Positions 24,561 to 39,250 are shown, counted from the stretch's first letter. The stretch is 64,000 nucleotides of DNA from Tubiluchus corallicola (GCA_030141605.1 JAQGDQ010000125.1:310001-374000); one strand, 5' to 3'. Notes: a model not told the origin generated them from the sequence alone. Program-made: numbers and translations.

Positions 24561-27500
24561 TCGGAGGGGCCCCAGTCCAGATCCCCAGATCTAGGGGAAA
24601 ATCCCTGAGAGTGGAAACTGGCAACCCTTCGGAATGGAAGTCAGCTCCCCGTTGGTTGCGAAAATTAGTAGGCGATTTAATGCCAAATGGTGTGTTTTGT
24701 GTTTTGGTGTTGCGTTATGGAAGGCTTATGAAGAACCATACATTTACAATTAAGAAGCCACGAAGTTGATCAGCAGCATCATGACTTTCAAACACGAACG
24801 TAGCCGGATTCGTTTAGCGAGAAGAAATCTAGATGATGTTATAAATTTCTCTTGTATTTATTAGGCGGGGCATGTGTATTGTGCGGCAATTTCAATACTT
24901 TTACCTTTATATTAAAATGCTTGACTCTTGCTTTTCCATCTTTTGTTTTAGAAGGGAAGAAAACAGAACTTTGAAGTATATCCCAAAGAACTTTGCATAC
25001 AAAGTTATATTACTTAGCACTACGCTTACGGTAGGCGGCTTACCTATTTGAAAAACATGCGTAATTGAAAAAGAAAATTCTTAATAATTTAAAATATTCA
25101 CGCCACCTGATATCTCGTAGTCATAGGCTTTAATAAAACGGCACTGCATCGTTGTCCCAGTGTGCACTCCTTATTCACCAAAAACGCATCTTGTTGACCC
25201 TATTGATAATTTAAAGTAATTTAAACTACTTGTTTGCCTAATGACGTCTTCAATACATTGAGCGTTGTAACAGCTATCACACTTCTGCTAATTCTGCACA
25301 AATATGATTAAAAAACCGCAACCCAGGAAACCAACATTGACAGAAATAATCCAAATATTAGTTAAGAAAAATATCTAAAATGCGTATTTCCTCACAATAT
25401 GATAAAGCTGACATCAACGCAAGACAACGAAACATATACATGTGCGTGTATATTATTCTCAATTTCAATATCAAATTTATTAATGTAAAAAAGGTCTTTT
25501 TAGTAGTCATAAGTACATATTGATCTGCATTATGGAAAAGGCCTACTTATCATTTCAGAAAGGTAAAAAGATGGCTACAACGAAGGCATAGACAATAACA
25601 AATGGATCGCTCTTCACCCATAGGCCTATAATTGGTGTCTACAAGCCTCTACAATTGTTTACAGTCATGTTCTTCATAAGGCCGTTATCTATGTTCTAAG
25701 AACATTCTTTACTAAAAATAAATTGTGTTCTCATATTAGTAAATTTCAGCTTTAATTTTAGTTATTTTAAAGCTAGGACTCAGATAGTAGCCTGAGTTGT
25801 TTGTAAGGCTCTTACGCCTGACACATGTATTCTGTGCATTACTTTATTAAAACTACAAACTATGTGCAAATTGTGATTATCCAAATTATCTGCAGGCAAC
25901 CAGGCACCCTTATGAAATAAGAGATAGCTCAGCGGTGATTTTAAAACTTAAGAGCCTGATATTAAAACTATATTGAATAAAATTAAGATGTTAAACTTGA
26001 ATTAGACCATAGTGCTAGTCGTAGTTAAGAGCTGTAATGTACATTAAGATTTAATGTAAGATAAAGAAAAACGTTCTCACTGTTAACAACATTCACGTTT
26101 TTGCAGAACGGTTGTTTTGCACGATGTTTCCCATGTTTGTGTTGCGTGGTTATTAACGCGGTTTTCATTTGTTGTAAAAAATATATAAAATATAGCCGAG
26201 AAACGTGTGCTGTGAAACGTGAGCAAATCGTGGTACGTTTTATATTTATTTTTAGATACTTTCATCCGAGTGGGCGAGTATCAGTGTTCCAAATTTATAT
26301 TTCAACTAACTTACCATAGTTGAAATTCGTTGCACCGCGTTCGGTCTGCAGTCCTACTTCTACTTAGTTCTAGGTTAATGAAATAGGATAAGGTAGTGAA
26401 TAGTCTCAAACCTCAGCTGATGCCGTTGAGTAGATCATCATAATCCTCGTAGTTGTTCATCATGATGTGTTTTCACTTAATTGCCGTACGGTCTGTTCCG
26501 TAATTTGAAGGTTCTGGTATAGTTTAAACTAAAATAGTACTAGTAAATTACAGTGAAAGGGTATTTACATAATTTCATAAATAAAGTAAGTAACATAACA
26601 CAGTTGACAGTTAGTACTGCACCACACACACAAATGACAACTGAAACCAATGTTGGATTTTAATTTGGTTTTTTTTAGTCATAATTTAAACGAACTGACT
26701 ATCTTGTATGAAGCTGAAGGTAACTAATAGCATGAAATAGACAAATTTATTTTTAAACCAACTTGTCGCAAGTACATAGTCTCTCTGGATTTTGTGTCTG
26801 TAACAGCTCACTCTAGATACATAGTAGTGCTTGCTGTTAGTCAGGTAATTTTGCTCCATTTAAAATTATTAAATAGTGATTTTATCTTAGGTGAGCTAAA
26901 ATTAATTGGAATGTAAATACACTTCGTATCCCTTTCAAGCTAAACTCTCTATGTCTGAAATGGAGAATGTATTATAACATTTTGGAATGTGAGTTTTATG
27001 AAATTGTTTTTTCTTAAATAGGCTGCCACTTTCAAGAAACATATACACATGTTTATTTAATAGTTTGTCATTAACCGACTGTTAATGGATTCAATATACT
27101 GTACGACAGTTACTATTTCGCAAGGCATAACTAATAGCATGTATGTAAGATGGTTAATTATGTTAAAGATCACTTGATAAAGCTGGAATTTTCATGGTTA
27201 TCTTGATTTTCGGACCAAAAGTAGGCCTACATAAATTGAATTTTATTATTTTAAAATTGTATTTTAAGGTGTGTAATTTTATGTATACGGTACATTTTCT
27301 ATTTCACACTAATAAATGCATTATGAATATAAATTAGGTGATTTATCAAAATGCCTGAATTTGTTGAAATTGATGTGCATAAAATGGCAAATTTCTTCTA
27401 CTTAAGGGCCTCAAAAACAGTTTAAAATACAGAAAGGCATTTCTTTTTGAGGTACTACCCCACATCACATTAAGGGAGCTTTTAGCAATTCCCTCTCCCC

Positions 27501-27612
27501 CATCAGGCTACTGTCATCTTTTTCATGATATGGATATGGCAAGCCTAAATAAACCATCTCTATGTCTGTGTTAGTTCTTTTGTTGCCTGATTTAAGTTTC
27601 TTTCTGTTTTAG
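24561..27612. other. Intergenic and likely 5' region of USP10
   Basis: No coding exon seen. The first mapped USP10 exon begins at a splice acceptor (27611-27612), so a non-coding first exon and the promoter should lie here. A CG-containing patch at about 26090-26350 is the best compositional candidate, without further proof. Confidence 0.35.
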
Positions 27613-27676
27613 GTTGTTCGGAGTTATGGTTTGATTTGGTGTGAGGTTGGTTATTCGATCATTTGCCGTTTCGAAA

Positions 27677-30600
27677 ATGGCAAATTTTGATCCACATGTT
27701 TGTGACCAGGTAATTTTTTAGATAAGGAATGAATATCTGTATAATTTTATCTTATTGGTAATTATCTGAAATTATTTAACAGTTTTGTTCTGAGCTAAGA
27801 ATAAAATCAAATCAATAATTGTTTTTTTATTTTTGTCAGGATATTGGAATGTTTTTGGATTTTAGTAATCTACGATCTGATGAACTGAAGCACTTGTGCA
27901 ATTTACTTAAACCTAAGCAGACCTCACAGAGGAAAGTGAGGGTAGGTGATTTTGATTTATCAGTAATTTTGAAGAATTTACCAGGTACTTAGCTACCCTT
28001 TTTTCAAATGTTCGTGCTTGTATATGTCTATTCATAATCACTTTATTTAAACTTTTAACAGTTTAAGCTTTTCTCATACGAGACTTAGATCAGTATCGAT
28101 TGCTTACTTTGAACAGTGCAGTGCAGTTTTTAATCTGTGACTGTAACTGTGATTGTTGTCAAGCTTCATAATATGAAGTATTTTTAATTGACAAGTAATT
28201 GAGTCTTGAGAACGGATATTGATACTATGTAATTCTTTTGCAGTTTCCATGGGATTTTTCACTCTTGCAAAGGAATGATGTGAAAGGTATGCATTGTAGT
28301 TTTTTACAATATTTTAGTTTTGAAATTTCTAGGTCAACATTTTAGAACTAAGTGTGTTCCAGGAATTTACATGTTGACGTCTAATGTAATGGACTGTCTT
28401 TTACTGTGAAGCGTTATGAGCTAAAATTTTGCTAAAATTTACCGTTTGATAAGTAATATTTTTTCTACGCACCATTTCAAGCAAATTACGCAGGTTAAAG
28501 ATTGATAGAAATTTATGACTTCATTTCATAATCATAAGTATGAGTCGCTGTGTAATAGGCTGCTGCACACTAAGGCAAATTGCCAAACGATGCACTGTGT
28601 TAATAGAACTATATATTGGCAGCATATACAAGAATCATATCATTTCCAGCATCTTAATTACTAGTGTAATTTATGTACTTTGAAATTGTTGTGTCCTCTC
28701 AGCATTCTCACAAAATTTACATATATACAGTATAATCCACTTGTAACGAGTTTCAGGGAACCGTGAAAATTTGCTCGCCATAACCTCGTCTCATTATAGT
28801 CGAGGTCAATTGTGTAAATGTATGTTCAACATAGAAATGAAGATTGCAATGCAAATATGATGTAACGATAAAAACAACACTTTCTTTTGAGACTGGCATA
28901 ATGAGTGCCACTTTCAGCAATTATTTTATCACAGAATAATAGCTCTGCAGGCGCAATATCGTTTATGACTATGAGCATTTCAGCACTAGCCTACGTCAGT
29001 TACCAACTAAGTTTACAGTCTAGCTGTCCTACATGTGTTATTCAATGTAAAATGACTGTATTTATTTAGAACAGTATTTTTATTAAAAATTAAACATTGA
29101 GAAGTCACTTAATCTTTATTTTGCAAAGCAGAATAGTTAATTTTTTACGAAAACTCAGTTGTTTTGCCTGCTTCACATTAAATTACGCTACAGCTTTATT
29201 CAAGTTGCTGTCAAGTTTTGAAAGACATAAGAACACGTCACTATCAGTTGCTTGTGAAGACTAAAAAAATGAAAAATGCTGAAGTTTAGCATATATTCTT
29301 CATATATTTGCATGTTTCAATTTTGCGAATTATTACTTTTTTCATTTATATTGACATAGCATTTCGTGCCCATTTCATTCTGTACAATTATAGCAGTGCA
29401 TAGTGAATCAACAGCATGTCTGCATGTATTGTTCTTGACATACATTGTTTTTTATGTACGATCAATAAATTATTCCTCACATTTTTATGACCTTGGTGAA
29501 TGGAGCCCTTTTGCTTTGTAACAGGCCTCGTCGTAAATGGATTATACTGTATGTGTATATGTATGTTTCCAGCACACATTAATTTTACTTTTTACAGAAT
29601 ATGGGTTAAATATGTCTAAACTGCTTTATGATATGCCTTCATTTTAGTTTCAGTGTTGCTTTTTTGTATTTTTATACTTTAAATTCAATTATGTTTTAGC
29701 TGATTCGAACAGAGATTGTTCAGTTTGTTCCACTCATGTGCGTGCGAATCCACAATCTCCAAATGCACAAGATGATTCGGTCAACGAGCGATTTATCCAA
29801 ACATCTGTTCCCTATGTTGCAAATCAGCAGGTTCTTAGATATGGTAACAATAACTTACCGTTATTAATCACTCAGGATCATATGATTCCTGTTACACAAA
29901 ACATACGTTTAAATAATACTGCCCCTGAACAAAGCAGCGTGCAAAATCTGTGTGATGCTCACAAATGTCGGGCTGTTAGTCTTCAACAAGGTTTGTCAGT
30001 TGCTTCAGATGTCGCTCCGGTGCCTGTGCTGCCACTGATTGGGCTTCCCATGTCAAACATCTATGGTAGTGTCCCACCCGGCTTTGCGCCTGTCTCTGGA
30101 TTTGTGAGATTACCTCCAGGTTCGATGGGTGTTCCCGTCGTTCCCTCTGTTGTGAACAGACCTCATTGTGGAGAACCATGCTTTGTGCCTTTTGTAAATA
30201 ATGTGAGTCCTGCTAAATTAGTGCCTGACATGCCGGTTGTACCTCGCGATAATAATAACCATGTTGAACATAATGTTACACACCATGCCGAGCCAGTACA
30301 GAGTGAAGAAGTTTCCCTACGTAATAGTGAACCAGAATTAAACGAGGAAGCTTCCCTACATAATAGTGAATCAACTATAGAAGACTTGAACAGTACAAAT
30401 GCAAATTACAATATGTCCGATCAGGTTGTCTTACCAGATGCACAGAGCAATAATATTGTTGTTGATACAGAAGAATCAGTTCTTGATGATAAGGAAAGTG
30501 ACAATATTAATGGCATTGCTCTTTCTTACTCGCCTAATAAAATTACTGGTTTAGAGCCTGAGTCGCGAATAACTGAAATAAACAAGAACGATGATGCTGG

Positions 30601-33600
30601 TGGTGATAGTGATACTAAGATTAATGAGTCGTCAGAAACTGCAAAGACAGAATCAAAATCAGCTGAGCTGCCGCCTCCTAGTAGTGCTCAAACACATTCA
30701 TCTTGGGCTAGTCTGTTCAGAAATACTGCGACAGCAGTGAATGCAACTGTTGTCAAAGTCCCAACAAAAGAAGAACAGCTTGACGAAACAATGTTGGCTT
30801 TAGTCGTAAGGGACAGCAACACAGTTGCGGATAAACAGGAAAACTACAAGGAGACGCCGACTAAGACTGTTGTGGAATCTTTTCAGGATAGTCATGCTAA
30901 AGAACTTGGAGGTATTTGTATTTACGTTGCATTTACGAAAAGAAAGTATCAATATTTTTACAAATTAACTGGCAAGTAGCAATATCATTATGGGCATTTT
31001 ATAACAAAGTGTAATTCGTCTTCGATTTCATTTTTTAAACGAAATGTGCATATACGATTCTCAGCAGGGATTTTTCTAGATTTAACGTACCTCCCTCTTT
31101 CAATGCAAATTTTGTTATAGCATATTTGGAATAACCAGAAAGAAAATAGTTTTTTACTTGATATTTTTTGAAGGTTCGAAACATTTGCAGTTTGTTTTCT
31201 CAATCAGGATTGTTATTATGGATTTCTTCTTTCCAAAATAGGTTTATAAGCTGTTTTTATTGTTTCTTCTAATTTATTAAGTAGCCGCTTAGGTGAAAAC
31301 GTTGTCTGGTTATTCCAAATATGTCCAAAGCCGTACACACGTAATATATACTTAAAGAAAGTAGTCCAACAAAAATAGTTCTTAGCCAAGGCAACAATGT
31401 TCAGAGAGCGTTAACAACTAACATGTTAACAATTAGTTTATCATTATCATCATTTCAGGAACAGTAAGCAAAGGCTGTGTAGCATGTTAATAATGTCAGT
31501 GATAAGTGAATCCGACGAAACTATAGCGATACGACAGATTTTTTTCGATGACTGTGTACTGTTTCAATAGGAAAAGTTCTCTGAGCAGATGACATCAACA
31601 ATGGTTTCTTTTTCCATGCAGATACTTTTAACTGTTTAATAATACATTTCACAGGCAAAAGGTAAATAGGCAATGATAAGAGTGAGAGAGAGGGCGAGTT
31701 AGAGAAAAAGAGAAGATATAGGCAGGAGAGAGGGAGAGTAGAGAATGAGAAAGAGAGGGGGATGAGGGAGGCAGAGATGAAAAAATCAGAGAAAGACTTC
31801 AAAAGAAATAAGCGAGTAATCCAATGCTTTGCTTTCTGCTATTGTTTGTATAAAGTAAGAACTTAGACAATTAAATGCTCTTGTTGTTATGTTGAGTATA
31901 CTGGATTTTCATTTGACTTCAAATTTTAATATGAATTGCATTTGTTAATTTGTAATTTTGGGCATTAAAATGATATAGTTCTACTGGAAAACTGTGTAAG
32001 ATTTTTACTAAAATATCGTAGAAAAAGCTCTTGTCGTGTTAAGTTGTTTTGTAGAAATGAAGGAATATTTTACCTAATGGTATCAAATTCAAAATTTAGA
32101 TGAGATGATCTAATACACACACAAAAAGACGAAAATATGTTTTATATTACATCCCACACGATTATTAAGCAGAAAGATATTTGATAGTATTGAAAATGAT
32201 AAAAACTTTCTGAATTAGAGTTGCGAAAGTGTCACAACGCACAGCAGTAGCAAAATTTAACTTAAATTATTTGTGATTTGCTAGTTATGTTAACATCATT
32301 CACATATTTTGTAATATTCAGTTTGTACATATTTTACATACTTTGTACATGATTTTTCAGAAATCTTGTCTTGTCTGAAACCAAATCATAGGACAGTTGC
32401 TCTTCATCCTAGAGGACTCATAAACAAAGGAAATTGGTGTTATATACATGCAGTATCCTTTATAACTTTTTAAGAATTGTCAAATTACCAGAAAATATTG
32501 TGTGTAATAGAGCACCGGAAATTAAAAATTTTAAATGAAGATTTTTGTCAGTTGAAAGTTGACAAGTGATAATTTTAAGTGTAAATTTTCCACTCTAAAG
32601 CTGATAAGCCAATAAATCTACAGATAGCAACTCTCATATTGTAACAACACATGTTTGGCATGGGGAATTCCTGTCAGCAACTTACTTCATTGTAATTGGA
32701 ATTCTTACAACAAAGGCGCATCTTCATTTTGTGGATACACTAGTTACAAGTTAATAATTTTTTTGGTGAAACACAAGTGTTTATTGAATTTGTGCCATTT
32801 TTCAGCTGATTTTGTACTAGTTGCTTGAAATCTTGATCATACTGAAATGCACATAATATGCATTAAAAATGCACCAGTTATTTTTCTAAATGAAACTTTT
32901 AGACACTTCAAGCTTTTTTAGCTTGCCCACCATTTTACCACTTGATGAAAGCTATTCCTTTTGTCGAGGCTTCTAACAGGGGACCTAGCTCTACACCCAT
33001 CATAGATACATTGTAAGTTTATACTAGAATTTTGTAGCTATTTACTTGAATACATATTTACAGCATGTTAAAGCTGTTATGCTTTGTATTTGTGCATTAA
33101 TTAAACTGTTTTCTTTGTTACAGCACTGAATTTGTGAATGAATTTAAGCCAATGTCCCTAAAACCAGGTAAGCAGTGCGATAAGTAATCATTTTCATTGG
33201 TGTTTTGCTGTCAGTAGCTCTTTTCATGATTAACAGTGTTATAAACATATGTTGATTTCTTTGATAGCAATGTACTAACAGTAACTACCATTTTATGAAA
33301 GAAACTGCAATGATAAAGTCTGGTATTAATCTGTGATTTTCTTGCATCTATATTTTAGTTGCCATTAAATTTCATATTATCGTGTTGAATATTTTGTTGC
33401 AGGTCCAAAGTCCAAACGGCAGCCAGATCTCAGTCCGGGTCCTCCGTTTGAACCCACATATGTGTATGAAATGCTGGGACTGATTAAATCAGAGCTGTCA
33501 CACAAGGTAAAAAACGTGTTATTCTGAGTAATTATGTGGCTTGTTGTTTTTTCTTACATGGAAATATAAGATTGTGTTTGTATATAAGATAAGTGGTTCG

Positions 33601-36600
33601 TAATAAACAGCACTTTGCTTTTATATATATGGCATGCATCATTGGTTTGCTGCAGTGAAATTGACAAAAGGAATTTCAGAGATGTAGTTATGCAACTAAA
33701 CTTGTTTAACTTATAATACCAGGTTTATAGCTAATTTTAATACAGTAGTTGTTGACTTGATCGGGAAGTTCATTGTCAAACGTCAATTTTCTGAAATAAC
33801 AAAGAGAGAAGAATGAAAGGAGACTATCGGTAAATAATCTGATACATTGAAGAAGGTGGAGCTTTTAGGCACTTTTATTTTTGTAACATTATTTATTTGT
33901 TTGTTTGTTTAGGGCCGACAGGAAGATGCAGAAGAATTCTTAGGTTGTGTTCTGAATGGCCTCCATGAAGAAATGATGGCAGCAATGAAAGTCTCCGGAA
34001 AATCTGGTTTGTTTCTTTCATCTTCACTGCTAAAAATATGCACGCTTTTCTGCTTTTTGTATGACATTACCCTGTTGGTGCTGATATGTTGAAGTTAAAA
34101 TTTAATTACCTTTGAATAGTCATTATGGAAATGACTTTCTAGTTAGCCATGCTGCACGCTTTGAAACTTTTTGTAAATAATTTCCTGCAGTGTGCAATGT
34201 CAGAGAAGCTTTAACCTCGATTTTCTTTTGAGGGTGGAGCTGGTAGTGTTAAGTAGTTTGGTTAGCCTTTTGCCTTCAAATCTTGACCATAGGCCAGCAT
34301 GCTAGTGAAGCCAAAGAAATCCATCTTACGAACTTTCAAGATGTCTAAGTAAATCTATGGCAGTGAATAACATAATCTTTTTTTGTTTTAGCTGAGGAAG
34401 CAAAGCTCACAAATGGTGATGTAGCCATGCCAATACAAGGCATTGTTGTTGAGGGTTGTGACATGGCAGCAAGTGACACAGTGGATGAGTGGGAGAGGGT
34501 TGGGCCAAAAAACAAAAGCAGTATTACACGATCTGTAAGTGCATCATTTTTTTTTTTACTATATCTTTACATTTGACAATTGGCAAAGAAAAACATATTT
34601 ATATATTGCGTAACATAATTGAGGGTTTTGTTTCTAAAATGCTCTATATTGTTTAGGCTGAACTGGCTAATACACCAATATCTCAGATATTTGGCGGCCA
34701 GATGAGATCGGAATTACAACAGGAAGGAACAAGAGGTTCAGCAAATTTACAGCCGTTTTTTACACTTCAACTAGACATTCAGGTAAAGCTTTAACTATAG
34801 TAATGTTAAGAATTAGAAGAATGATAAATTGTTTACTGAAAGGAAATGCAATAAGTGAAATGGTTAGGATCCTTTCATTACTTTTTAATTTCTCAACAGC
34901 TATATAATGCTATCGGTTCGCCAGGTAAATTTATTTATTGATTTATATATATATATGACACACGATTTTCTGAAAAACTACTGAACAGTTTTCGACAAAT
35001 TATACGCCACGTTGGGTTTATATTTTATATGGAGTTCCTGGAGGAAGGGCAGGCAAAAAGGCTCCAGACAAGCATGGAAAAGTTTCCTGACAAGCCTGTT
35101 GATTCCTGTCATAAGTGTTTTTTTAACCAAATTTTGACCAAACCCTAAATGCAAAAGCTGTATTTGCTTCGTGGGGTCTTGGAGAAAGTCCTCTAGCTCT
35201 TTGGAATGAAGAAAAACTGCGTTACATATTGCTGATCAGGCATTTCGAGGTTGAATTTCAGGAAATTTTCATTGTGAATACTATACACTATGCACCTGTG
35301 CTGCCCCTGTGTGACATCATCATGGTGAGGCCTTTAATGCTTAAATGCAGGACAATATTCCAGATATCCACTACTGCTCGATCTGTAAGACGCTTGCCTG
35401 ATGCTCTCTGTTCTTTAGCTTCTTTGTTTTTCATCTCACATGTTAATGGTGTATGTATACATCTAATAGCATTTACCATTTCACGTAGTTTTGACTTCAC
35501 ACAAAATATTTTGCAGGATTTGGCTATTTAAGATGTTGCCGTAGCAAAATCTTACTGTTTTTCATTGAGTTATTATTTATTTATTCTCTGCCACTTTAAC
35601 GCTTAATAACTCGTAAGCCTTGCAAGCTAGGATTGGTAGCCCTGGGTGGGGCACAACTAACAGTGTGGTGACCAATGACCACTGGTCAAGCATTTGAATC
35701 TACTATTTTAACCCTTACATGGAAAAATCCTTCAAATTGTGTTAGAAAGAAAATATTTCGCGAATGGATTCGAAAAATACTGATCTCTACTTCAGTATTA
35801 GATTAATAGTGCAAGTATTTTTTAATAATTATTTTACTGACAATGTTAGTAGCCCAGTAGTGGAAGCAGACTATGCTTGTCAAGCTTTTGTAGGATTGTT
35901 TTATATTGTTTAATATTGTTTTTTCCAGTCTGACAAAGTATCAACATTACAGGATGCAATGGAAGGATTGGTTAGCAAGGAAGCTATTCATGGCTATACC
36001 TGCTCAAAAACAAAAACTGAGGTATGTCATAGACAATGATGTTAGGATAATGTTATCTTCTAACAGTGTTTTATTATTGATATTTCATTTTAATTCATTT
36101 TACTTTGTTCCTTGTGCTATGACTTTTTTTATAGTTAATGATTATGTAAAAGATTTAGAAGTTTGCAAATGCAATCTTGTGCCTTTCCCGTTTGTTCTAA
36201 TCACTCACCAATTCCCAAATTTTGTTCTCGAAAATTTAAACATTCAAGTTGCTTTGCTAATATTATGCTTTTTTATTTATTTTTATTTTGTTGTAGTATC
36301 AGTAATTAAATTGTGTAAGATAAAATATGGATATCAGAGACTCTGTGTGCAATAATTGCACATGAGGATTACATTTAGCTGTTCCAGTAATACTCATTAG
36401 TTGAACTCTAATTATTTATTCAGGTAGCAGCCTCTCGTCGTTTAAGCATTGAACACCTTCCACCTGTACTCATCATGCATCTAAAGTGTTTTACTTACGA
36501 CGTGAGTGGCGGTTGCCAGAAAATCCTTAAAAGGATAGATTATCCAGTAGACCTTGAAGTAGGCAAGGGTAAGTGTTTACTACACCATTACCTTCTTCTT

Positions 36601-37593
36601 ACGAATGAAAAGCTATTAATTAATAATAAATTGAATGATATGATAAAATGAATAATAAATAATAATGAATGTGTTTAGTGTTTTGTGTTTAGCTTAGAGG
36701 GAATTTGATTTACCTAGAGTTAGCGTGGCAGAAAATCAGCCGGTCTGCAGTGGCAAAACCTGTTTAGGATTTTATTATGATCTCTTTCATGAGTTCGTTC
36801 ATGAATACTATCGAGTTGTTCTCTTTCAGCTTCTGTTATTTTTTTTCAGATTTTTTGTCAGCTGCATTCAAGTCCAAGCATGCTAGTCAGCGTAAATACA
36901 AGCTGTTTGCGAGTAAGTATTGATAAATATAGCTGCTAACCTGGAGCACATTATAAACTGACTTTTAGTCTCTCATGTGTTGAGAGGAATGTAGTTGTGT
37001 AAGGTATTGACACAGTTACACCTTAATTTCCAAGTAATCTCTTCCTCTGATGGTGCGCAAAAAGCACTGTATTTTTTTGTAATGCATTCCATTTGAATGT
37101 TTGGTCATTAAATTTCTTAATCAGTTTATACATAGGACTTAGTTAATGTCCTTTCTCTTACTGACCAGCTGAGGTTTTGCTACAAATATGTCAGCTGATT
37201 CAATAACTTTCTGGAATAGACATGTTATGTTCATTCACATCATTTCTCAGACTTGCGTTGCCATTCTCAACTGTGTCTTCCAAAGTTTACTTGTTCTACC
37301 AAATTTTCATTTTACTATTCAAGGAGCTAAAAAGATGTGGCAACTCTCTGAATTACAACCTCTTGCTTAAACTTGATTAACTTGTCTCTTGTTTTTTGTT
37401 GTTAGTTGTCTCTCACCATGGCAGGAATGCAGCTGGTGGACATTGGACTGCAGATGTTTTTCACATGGGTATTAACGGTTGGATACGCGCTGATGATAGT
37501 CTAGTTAAACCATTACCACTAGCGCAGGTACTGAAGTACACACCACCCAAACAACCCTACCTACTTTTCTATCGGCGCTGTGATCTGATGTAA
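27677..37593 (+). CDS. USP10: Ubiquitin carboxyl-terminal hydrolase 10
   Basis: Deubiquitinase of the C19 family; in animals it acts on p53, autophagy and ribosomal substrates in the cytoplasm. Exons: 27613-27709 (ATG 27677), 27840-27941, 28244-28286, 29700-30911, 32361-32452, 32903-33012, 33124-33167, 33403-33506, 33913-34006, 34392-34534, 34657-34782, 35929-36021, 36424-36568, 36850-36912, 37406-37593. They join to 2592 nt, 863 residues (human 798). Residues 1-460 are disordered and acidic, with the conserved SWASLF before the catalytic domain. The catalytic Cys is Cys490 in NKGNWCYIHATLQAF, with oxyanion Asn485. His814 lies in AAGGHWTADVF and the acid is Asp831 or Asp832. Other signature blocks are GRQEDAEEFLGCVLNGLHEE, DEWERVGPKNKSSITR, LQPFFTLQLDIQ and LLFYRRCDLM. 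Oddities are FLDF (16-19) in place of FGDF, and His493 where the family has Asn. Confidence 0.97.
28728..29549. mobile_element. 822-bp pogo-like element with TIRs in USP10 intron 3
   Basis: The left end CAGTATAATCCACTTGTAAC and the reverse complement of the right end, CAGTATAATCCATTTACGAC, are inverted repeats of about 23 bp with a few mismatches. TA flanks both ends (28726-28727, 29550-29551). No intact transposase was found, so it is a non-autonomous or decayed copy. Confidence 0.8.
31679..31800. repeat. GA-rich simple sequence in USP10 intron 4
   Basis: An imperfect GAGAGAGG tract, purine-only over long runs. Confidence 0.85.
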
Positions 37594-39250
37594 TTATTAT
37601 CGTGTATAGAAAGTTACTGTGCTGCCATCATGTAAAATACATTTTTTGTAAATATTAAAAAAAGTGTAACCAGATACGTTTGCACTCATTGAAGCATTTG
37701 TTTTATAACCATTTTAGTTTTTCAGCTTTAAACATGCTAATCGTGCACACATTTTAAAGGTTTATATACACATACATTTATTGATGTAATCATATCCTTA
37801 GGCAATGTAAACTTTTGAATCTTATCATCAGTTTAAAACGCATGGTTTTCAACCATTTGCTCTTTGCATTACAACGTCAAATGGCTTTGCTGAACAGTCT
37901 GTTTCCTCTTAGATAATACATCGTATTTTGTTTCCTTTCTGCTTGTTTTTGTGGCTAAATTATTAGTGATAATACACAATTTCAGCATTATCACCAGACT
38001 GTATTATGAATTGAGCTTCCAAACATGATTTTCACATTACTGCAATACTAAAGAATTTTGACAATATGGTTAAAGAACATAATGACAAGCTTTTTAGGTT
38101 TATAGAGTTTTACCTATGAGTTCATTTCAAGCATGAACAACATATAGTTGATTTTTATGTCATCAGTTAAATTTTTGTATATAAAAAAAATATGTGGAAA
38201 ACCTGGATTAATTGTCATGATTGTTTTACTGATGTTCTATAGTTTTCAAAAACACACGTGTTTTCCAGATTATTATTAATTCCTAGTTTTAGGTATAAAA
38301 ATAGTTAGGTATCTTTGATTAAATGTTTAGAAATTCAGCCACATTACATTGTTTAATGGTTATGCAAAGCATTACGAAAGTCGGACTAATTTTTGTACAA
38401 AGTTTAGAAATGTAAGAATTCTAGTCTTTCAAGCAGTTCAAGAATGGTCAACCCAAAATGAAATCATGAAGTTCGGTAACAGTTGTATGAATTTGTTTAT
38501 TCAAGGACATCTACTTCCTAGTTACAGAATAGAGAGTTTATACAAGAAATACGTCAGTTTTGCTCAGTTTAACTAACGAAACTAAAAATAAACTTCACCG
38601 CACTATTTTAATAAACAAAACAGAAATTTGCTACACTATAATTCTAAAGGAACAAAATCGATACTATTCTAAATGACAAGAGACTAGCAAAATATTTTTT
38701 GGCTATTTTACAAGCTATCACTTGTTGTCATTATGGTGAAGTCTCCGCATATACAACTGTTTCTAACAACAGAGCTTCATGCATGACAGAAAACCCAACT
38801 AAAACATTTCTACAAGTTTCTAATACCATCTGGAATTTCACTCAATTATAAAAACTAAATAAACGGCACTTAACGTAGCAGTACTTAACACTACCGTTGT
38901 TTTAAAATGAATACCAGATAGAATAGATAACGACAGAAAAACATTCACCGGACAAATGAATAACATATTTAAAAGAGGACTCCACCTTGTGAAGTACAGG
39001 TCCTATTCACAGCAAACTCAACAAACGTCCATAAAATTGCAAATGTTTAACAATTCAGTACAAGATTAATAAGAACATGGTAATTTCCACGTATAACAGT
39101 CTTGCATGCTCTTGCATGATTTTTAAAAATACATTTTCTACCTTATCGCTTTTCTACAGAAAGCAGCTCTACCAATTGGTACAAAATTACAACAAATAAT
39201 GTCTTGAAGTGTGTGTCATATCACTACACAATCTTCAGACAAAAGAAAGG
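37594..39250. other. Convergent 3' flanks of USP10 and FBXO9
   Basis: No coding exon. It should contain both 3' UTRs. No canonical AATAAA lies close to the USP10 stop on the plus strand (nearest clear one near 38588), so the polyadenylation sites are unassigned. Confidence 0.5.

Noticed and set aside
35906-36355. 149-residue plus-strand frame
   Set aside because: Only 35929-36021 is a USP10 exon; the remainder is intron read-through after a clear GTATGT donor.
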